Below, piece by piece: positions 6,969-10,487 of a DNA stretch of 10,487 nucleotides (position 1 is its first letter; each line of letters starts with the position of its first letter). Source of the DNA: Prevotellaceae bacterium (lineage in GTDB: Bacteria; Bacteroidota; Bacteroidia; Bacteroidales; Bacteroidaceae); the NCBI GenBank assembly GCA_030523505.1, contig JAUNIK010000061.1, positions 1 through 10,487 on the forward strand. The letters run 5' to 3'. The notes beneath the pieces were generated by a model. That model searched no databases, was not told the DNA's origin, and saw nothing but the letters and a program-made list of their open reading frames with translations. The translations under genes were made by a program, and so were the position numbers.

Positions 6969-8781
6969 TATAATACAACTTTTGCCGGATTTCGTAGCTA
7001 ACCAGATTGCTGCTGGTGAGGTGATAGAACGCCCATGTAGTGTTATCAAAGAACTGGTGGAGAATTCGGTTGATGCTGGCGCTAAGACCATAAATGTTCT
7101 TGTGGTTGATGCCGGTCGTACATCAATACAGGTTATTGATAATGGTAAAGGCATGTCTGAGACTGATGCACGTCTGGCCTTCGAGCGTCATGCCACTTCA
7201 AAGATACGCCAGGCTGAAGATTTGTACGCTCTTCAGACAATGGGATTCCGTGGCGAGGCACTCCCATCGATCGCTGCTGTTGCTCAGGTAGAGATGCGCA
7301 CTCGTCAGGAAACAGACGAAGTGGGAACGGAATTGCTCCTTTCTGGTGCTCGTATTACCCATCATCAGCCATGCGCGTGTCCAGTAGGGTGCAACATCAC
7401 GGTGAATAATATATTCTATAATCTTCCTGCTCGCCGTAAGTTCCTCAGGTCAAATGCGACCGAGTTGTCCAATATCATTACCGCGTTTGAGCGAATAGCA
7501 CTCGTTTATCCGGAGATATCGTTTACACTTCATAGTAATGGTGGAGAGACATTCAACTTGAAAGCAACAACCCTTAGGCAACGCATTGCTGATATCTTCG
7601 GTAAGAAACTCAATCAGGATCTCCTTCCAGTTGAGGCCGATACCACTATTTGTAAGATAAAGGGATTTGTAGGTAAACCTGAGTCTGCAAAGAAGAAGTG
7701 CACCAATCAGTATTTCTTTGTGAACGGTCGTTATATGCGACACCCTTATTTTGCAAAAGCAATACAAACGGCATTCGAGAGATTAGTGCCGGTAGGAGAG
7801 CAGGTGCCTTATTTCATCTACTTTGAAGTTGATCCATCGGAAATTGAGGTAAATATCCATCCTACGAAGACAGAAATTAAATTCGAGAACGATCAGTCAA
7901 TATGGCAGCTCCTTGCAGCCGCTGTGCGTGAGGCTATTGGCGTTTACAACGATGTCCCGACCATCGATTTTGATGTTCATGGTAAACCGGAAATGCCTTC
8001 GCTGGATACGGTCATGCCAGTCGGTCGTCCAAGAAGTGCAGATAATACAAGTTTTAATCCGTTTAAAACTGATATTGCAAAGCCTAAACCTCTTGTTGAT
8101 GGATGGGAACAGCTTTATGGCGCAACTTTTGCAACACCACAGATGCCAGAGGGAGATATGTTCGGCGTGTTGAATATTCCGGAACCGTTAGATGACCCTA
8201 TGGCGGACAGAGCAACATCGCATTACCAGTATAAAGGGCAGTATATCATAACTTCTGTAAAAGCAGGACTGTTAATAGTGGACCAGCATAGGGCTCATGT
8301 TCGTGTTCTATACGAACAGTATCAGCGCCAAATGGAAGAGCAAAAGCCAGTATCTCAGCGAATGCTGTTCCCTGAAGCTGTGCAGTTCAGTGCTTGTGAG
8401 GCGGCGCTCCTTGAAACCGTCGTTGGTGAAATGGAGACCATGGGATTTGAACTGAGTCCTTTGGGGGCTTGTTGCTATGCCATAAACTCCGTTCCTGCGG
8501 GATTGGAGGGAATCAATCCTTCTGCTCTTGTACAGGAGATGATATCAGAAGTGTTGGAATCAGGTTCAAAAGTAAAGGATGATATTGCCCATACATTGGC
8601 GTTAAGCCTAGCAAGAAAGGCTGCTATACCATATGGGCAAGTGCTGAGTAATGATGAGATGGAAGATCTGGTAAATAGACTGTTTGGTTGTTCAAATGTC
8701 AACTACACACCTGATGGAAAATCCGTCTTTGCGTTGCTGAATCAAACCGAATTAACCAAGATGTTGGGAGGAAAAAGTTAA
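6961..8781 (+). CDS. mutL: DNA mismatch repair protein MutL
   Basis: MutL is the ATP-driven matchmaker that links mismatch-bound MutS to strand incision and excision. The 606 residues show all GHKL ATPase motifs: NQIAAGEVIERP (14-25), KELVENSVDAGA with catalytic E31 and Mg-binding N35, DNGKGM (60-65), RHATSKI, and GFRGEALPSI (from G95). The second N-terminal lobe contains FVNGRYM and EVNIHPTKTEIKF. A variable linker runs from about 330 to 420, then the dimerisation domain. In that domain the endonuclease motif is degenerate: DQHRAHVRVLYE (441-452) has V447 where the metal-binding Glu belongs, and the CPHGRP box is TPDGKS (583-588). A QRMLFP motif (466-471) sits where Bacillus MutL has its sliding-clamp-binding motif. 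The ATG at 6961 overlaps the previous gene's end by 8 nt (ATGAGTGA), so translation is probably coupled. It is the last gene of the guaB operon. Confidence 0.97.
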   Translation: MSDIIQLLPDFVANQIAAGEVIERPCSVIKELVENSVDAGAKTINVLVVDAGRTSIQVIDNGKGMSETDARLAFERHATSKIRQAEDLYALQTMGFRGEALPSIAAVAQVEMRTRQETDEVGTELLLSGARITHHQPCACPVGCNITVNNIFYNLPARRKFLRSNATELSNIITAFERIALVYPEISFTLHSNGGETFNLKATTLRQRIADIFGKKLNQDLLPVEADTTICKIKGFVGKPESAKKKCTNQYFFVNGRYMRHPYFAKAIQTAFERLVPVGEQVPYFIYFEVDPSEIEVNIHPTKTEIKFENDQSIWQLLAAAVREAIGVYNDVPTIDFDVHGKPEMPSLDTVMPVGRPRSADNTSFNPFKTDIAKPKPLVDGWEQLYGATFATPQMPEGDMFGVLNIPEPLDDPMADRATSHYQYKGQYIITSVKAGLLIVDQHRAHVRVLYEQYQRQMEEQKPVSQRMLFPEAVQFSACEAALLETVVGEMETMGFELSPLGACCYAINSVPAGLEGINPSALVQEMISEVLESGSKVKDDIAHTLALSLARKAAIPYGQVLSNDEMEDLVNRLFGCSNVNYTPDGKSVFALLNQTELTKMLGGKS

Positions 8782-8788
8782 AAAGTTG

Positions 8789-8819
8789 CCATTTTTACTA
8801 TTAAAACATGGTAAAATGG
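8789..8819 (+). terminator. Weak hairpin after mutL, possible end of the guaB-mutL operon
   Basis: CCATTTTTAC (8789-8798) can pair with GTAAAATGG (8811-8819) with one bulged T and a 12-nt loop; two further G-T wobbles extend it outward. The stem is AT-rich and not followed at once by a T run; a run of six Ts comes only at 8833-8838. It is a plausible but weak terminator. Confidence 0.35.
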
Positions 8820-8850
8820 TGCATAAACTGTATTTTTTATAAAAAAAATG

Positions 8851-8880
8851 TTTGGTTTAGCAAAAAACTTATTAACTTTG
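8851..8880 (+). promoter_or_regulatory. Promoter of the OmpA-family gene (Bacteroidota type)
   Basis: TTTG at 8851-8854 and TAACTTTG at 8873-8880 match the -33 and -7 boxes of the phylum, with an 18-nt spacer that is slightly shorter than the usual 19-21. Just upstream lies an A/T-only palindrome, TTTTTTATAAAAAA (8833-8846), which could act like an UP element. Transcription would start near 8886, giving a leader of about 84 nt. Confidence 0.75.
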
Positions 8881-8896
8881 CATATAAATCTGTAAA

Positions 8897-8928
8897 TGCG
8901 TGAGCCTCGTAAGAAGAGGCCGTTCGCA
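8897..8928 (+). promoter_or_regulatory. Hairpin in the ompA-family 5' leader
   Basis: A GC-rich inner stem GCCTC (8904-8908) / GAGGC (8916-8920) with a 7-nt loop is enclosed, across a small internal loop, by TGCG (8897-8900) / CGCA (8925-8928). It begins about 10 nt after the expected transcript start. It is followed by about 40 nt of mostly A and T up to the ATG, so the ribosome entry region is unstructured. A 5' stem-loop of this kind could protect the transcript, as is known for the E. coli ompA leader; that role is inferred here. Confidence 0.5.
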
Positions 8929-8969
8929 AATTGGGAGTTATTAATTTTTAAACTATTTATAAATAAGTT

Positions 8970-10133
8970 ATGAAAAAGTTATTGATTGTTTTTGCATTAG
9001 CATGCGTAACACTGTCTTCTTTCGCACAGGAGGCAGATCCAACACTCAAGTACAGTGTTGCAACAAATTCGTTCTGGAGCAATTGGTATGTTCAGGCAAA
9101 TGCTAACTGGAGTGCTTTCTATTCAAGCCAGGAGCATGGTAAGAACCTTCCTATCTCTCCAGTTAAGGGCTTCCGTTCTGCTCCACAGTTCTCTGTAGCT
9201 GTAGGTAAGTGGTTTACACCAGGCATCGGTACTCGTCTTAAGTTCTATGGCGTTTGGGGCCGTTCTGTAAACTCTGAGGTAAAGAATGAGTTCAAGTACT
9301 GGGATCTCCAGCAGCAGGTATTGTTCAACCTCAGCAATATTTGGTGTGGTTATAACCCATCACGTGTTTGGAATGTTTCAGTGTTTGGTGGTGCTGGTAT
9401 CGATCGCAGTTGGGATAATAAGCAGTATGCAATGGCTTACTCAGCAGGTTTGCTCAATCAGTGGCGTCTTTGCGACCGTGTATCTCTCAACCTTGAGGCA
9501 GGTCTTCTTTACAAGGAGCATGACTCAGACTTGGATGTTAAAGTTCCTGGCCCAGAAGATCCTCTTGGTTGGTCGTACCACGAATCTCATGATATTCAGT
9601 TCTATGCTGAGCTCGGTCTTACATTCAATATTGGCCGTGTAGGTTGGGACAAGACTCCAGACGTAGACGCTATCAAGGCTCTCTCACAGGCTCAGATCGA
9701 CGCTCTCAACGCTCAGCTTGCTGATGCTAACGCAGAGAATGCTCGTCTTAAGAACCTTCTCGCTAACCAGAAGCCAGCGCCAGCTCCAGAGCCACAGATC
9801 GTTAAGGAGTTTGTTTGCCCAGCAGTTTCTGTATTCTTCAACATCAACCGTTGGAACATCGCTTCTAAGAAGGATCTCGTAAATGTTAAGAACATGGCTG
9901 AGTTCGCTAAGGAGAACAATGCAAACCTCAAGGTTACAGGTTATGCTGATAGCGCAACTGGTACTCCAAAGATCAACCAGACTCTCTCAGAGAAGCGTGC
10001 TAAGACTGTTGCTGACGAGCTCGTTAAGATGGGTGTAAGCCGTGATAATATCCAGACCGCTGCTAAGGGTGGTGTAGCTGATTTGTCACCAGTTTCTTAC
10101 AACCGTCGTGCAACTGTTGAGGTTGTAAAGTAA
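8970..10133 (+). CDS. OmpA-family outer-membrane protein (beta-barrel plus peptidoglycan-binding domain)
   Basis: This protein tethers the outer membrane to the cell wall. The 387 residues begin with a signal peptide (MKKLLIVFALACVTLSSFA|Q). An N-terminal region of alternating aromatic strands follows (about 25-225; e.g. NSFWSNWYVQANANWSAFYS, FYAELGLTFNIG) and is expected to form an outer-membrane beta-barrel. Next come a short coiled coil (about 234-265: AQIDALNAQLADANAENARL), a PAPAPEP hinge (269-275), and the C-terminal OmpA domain. In that domain GYAD (324-327) and LSEKRA supply the diaminopimelate-binding pair D327 and R343, equivalent to D271 and R286 of E. coli OmpA with one inserted residue. 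Codons are strongly biased to CGT, GTT, GCT and CTC/CTT, more so than in mutL, which suggests high expression. The gene has its own promoter, a structured leader and a strong terminator, so it is a single-gene unit. SurA-like proteins upstream are likely folding helpers for such barrels. Confidence 0.93.
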   Translation: MKKLLIVFALACVTLSSFAQEADPTLKYSVATNSFWSNWYVQANANWSAFYSSQEHGKNLPISPVKGFRSAPQFSVAVGKWFTPGIGTRLKFYGVWGRSVNSEVKNEFKYWDLQQQVLFNLSNIWCGYNPSRVWNVSVFGGAGIDRSWDNKQYAMAYSAGLLNQWRLCDRVSLNLEAGLLYKEHDSDLDVKVPGPEDPLGWSYHESHDIQFYAELGLTFNIGRVGWDKTPDVDAIKALSQAQIDALNAQLADANAENARLKNLLANQKPAPAPEPQIVKEFVCPAVSVFFNINRWNIASKKDLVNVKNMAEFAKENNANLKVTGYADSATGTPKINQTLSEKRAKTVADELVKMGVSRDNIQTAAKGGVADLSPVSYNRRATVEVVK

Positions 10134-10160
10134 TCTCGACATTATGTCACATTATAATTT

Positions 10161-10191
10161 ATCCCTGGCCTCTTTGAGGCTGGGGATTTTT
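10161..10191 (+). terminator. Rho-independent terminator of the OmpA-family gene
   Basis: ATCCCTGGCCTC (10161-10172) pairs with GAGGCTGGGGAT (10176-10187) as a 12-bp stem with two G-U wobbles and a TTT loop, followed by a run of five Ts (10187-10191). It lies 28 nt after the stop codon at 10133. This is the clearest terminator in the window. Confidence 0.9.
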
Positions 10192-10386
10192 ATTAATTAG
10201 TGGGGTGTAGATCTGAATAATTTTTGCGAGAATTCAGCCTTTAAGTTCGTTCACATAATGTCAAATCGGGAATATTGCATGTTCGATAATAGGCTTTCTT
10301 GTAGAGACTGATTTGCAGGTTTGTACTTGATTTATGTTTGTTTTGCCCATGGAAATGAACAAAAATCGAAAAAAATGCCAGAAAAG
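10192..10386. other. Non-coding gap between the ompA-family terminator and the tRNA promoter
   Basis: I see no credible gene here on either strand. The only structures noted are a 6-bp inverted repeat CTGAAT/ATTCAG (10213-10218, 10232-10237) and the sequence ACATAATGTC (10253-10262). The latter is the exact reverse complement of bases 10138-10147 just after the ompA-family stop. Confidence 0.6.
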
Positions 10387-10418
10387 TTTGGCGGAATCAA
10401 AATTTCTTCTTACCTTTG
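10387..10418 (+). promoter_or_regulatory. Promoter of the tRNA-Val transcript
   Basis: TTTG (10387-10390), a 20-nt spacer and TACCTTTG (10411-10418) match the Bacteroidota consensus exactly in both boxes and in spacing. Transcription would start near 10424, about 15 nt before the mature tRNA. Confidence 0.88.
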
Positions 10419-10424
10419 CACCCG

Positions 10425-10439
10425 CTTACGAAAAGTAAG
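10425..10439 (+). repeat. Hairpin in the tRNA 5' leader
   Basis: CTTAC (10425-10429) and GTAAG (10435-10439) form a perfect 5-bp stem around a GAAAA loop. The stem ends on the first base of the mature tRNA and takes up essentially the whole predicted leader. Confidence 0.5.
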
Positions 10440-10487
10440 GGCGTTTAGCTCAGCTGGTTTAGAGCATCTGCCTTACAAGCAGAGGGT
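10439..10487 (+). tRNA. tRNA-Val (anticodon TAC), 3' part cut by the window end
   Basis: The 5' acceptor strand GGGCGTT (10439-10445) is followed by TA and the D arm GCTC...GAGC (10448-10451 and partner). The anticodon arm is TCTGC-CTTACAA-GCAGA, whose loop holds TAC and reads valine GTA and related codons. The sequence then runs into the variable region and is cut off; the T arm and 3' acceptor strand are outside the window. It is the first gene after a strong promoter, so more tRNAs may follow in the same transcript. Confidence 0.93.

Noticed and set aside
8933..8937. GGGAG as a Shine-Dalgarno for the ompA-family gene
   Set aside because: It is 32 nt upstream of the ATG, far too distant, and genes in this phylum rarely use such sites.
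10333..10340. TATGTTTG as a second -7 box before the tRNA
   Set aside because: The nearest upstream TTTG (10312-10315) is only 17 nt away, and the promoter at 10387-10418 matches the consensus in full and is better placed.
10349..10438. A 29-codon open frame (starts MEMNKNRKK, ends AYEK) before the tRNA
   Set aside because: It overlaps the complete tRNA promoter and the leader hairpin, has no promoter or leader of its own, and its content follows from the A-rich promoter sequence.
1..10487. Mobile elements, CRISPR, prophage, toxin-antitoxin or defence genes
   Set aside because: No transposase, integrase, repeat array or defence-type domain was seen; the window is made of conserved housekeeping genes.

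Overview
The window looks like a chromosomal housekeeping region from a Bacteroidota bacterium, most likely a Prevotella/Segatella-type member of Bacteroidales. The evidence is promoters of the Bacteroidota form (TTTG, about 20 nt, TAnnTTTG), no Shine-Dalgarno sequences, AT-rich leaders directly before start codons, and the protein families present. All genes read on the + strand. I see no mobile element, CRISPR array, phage gene or defence system.

Layout: (1) 1-611 is the 3' end of recQ (HRDC domain plus a C-terminal tail). (2) 612-748 is a gap holding a 25-bp near-perfect palindrome that directly abuts the -7 box of guaB. (3) 749-8781 looks like one operon: guaB (IMP dehydrogenase), two SurA/parvulin-type periplasmic peptidyl-prolyl isomerases, a large exported OstA/LptA-like protein, and mutL. 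Spacing tightens along it: 49 nt, 15 nt, 0 nt (TAA followed directly by TTG), then an 8-nt overlap. (4) 8782-8969 holds a weak hairpin, a promoter and a structured 5' UTR for an abundant-type OmpA-family porin at 8970-10133, which ends in a strong intrinsic terminator. (5) 10192-10386 is non-coding with little recognisable content. It is followed by a textbook promoter and the 5' part of a tRNA-Val(TAC) cut by the window edge.

How the genes fit together: the two isomerases and the OstA-like protein belong to outer-membrane protein folding and lipopolysaccharide transport, and the OmpA-family protein is a likely client of that folding machinery. guaB (guanine nucleotide synthesis) and mutL (mismatch repair) appear to share the transcript without an obvious functional link.

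I found no clearly new system. The points most worth a second look are: MutL has lost the metal-binding endonuclease residues but keeps a clamp-binding-like motif; the palindrome at guaB can be read as either an operator or a recQ terminator; the OstA-like gene starts at a TTG touching the previous in-frame stop; and hairpins sit in the leaders of ompA and the tRNA.
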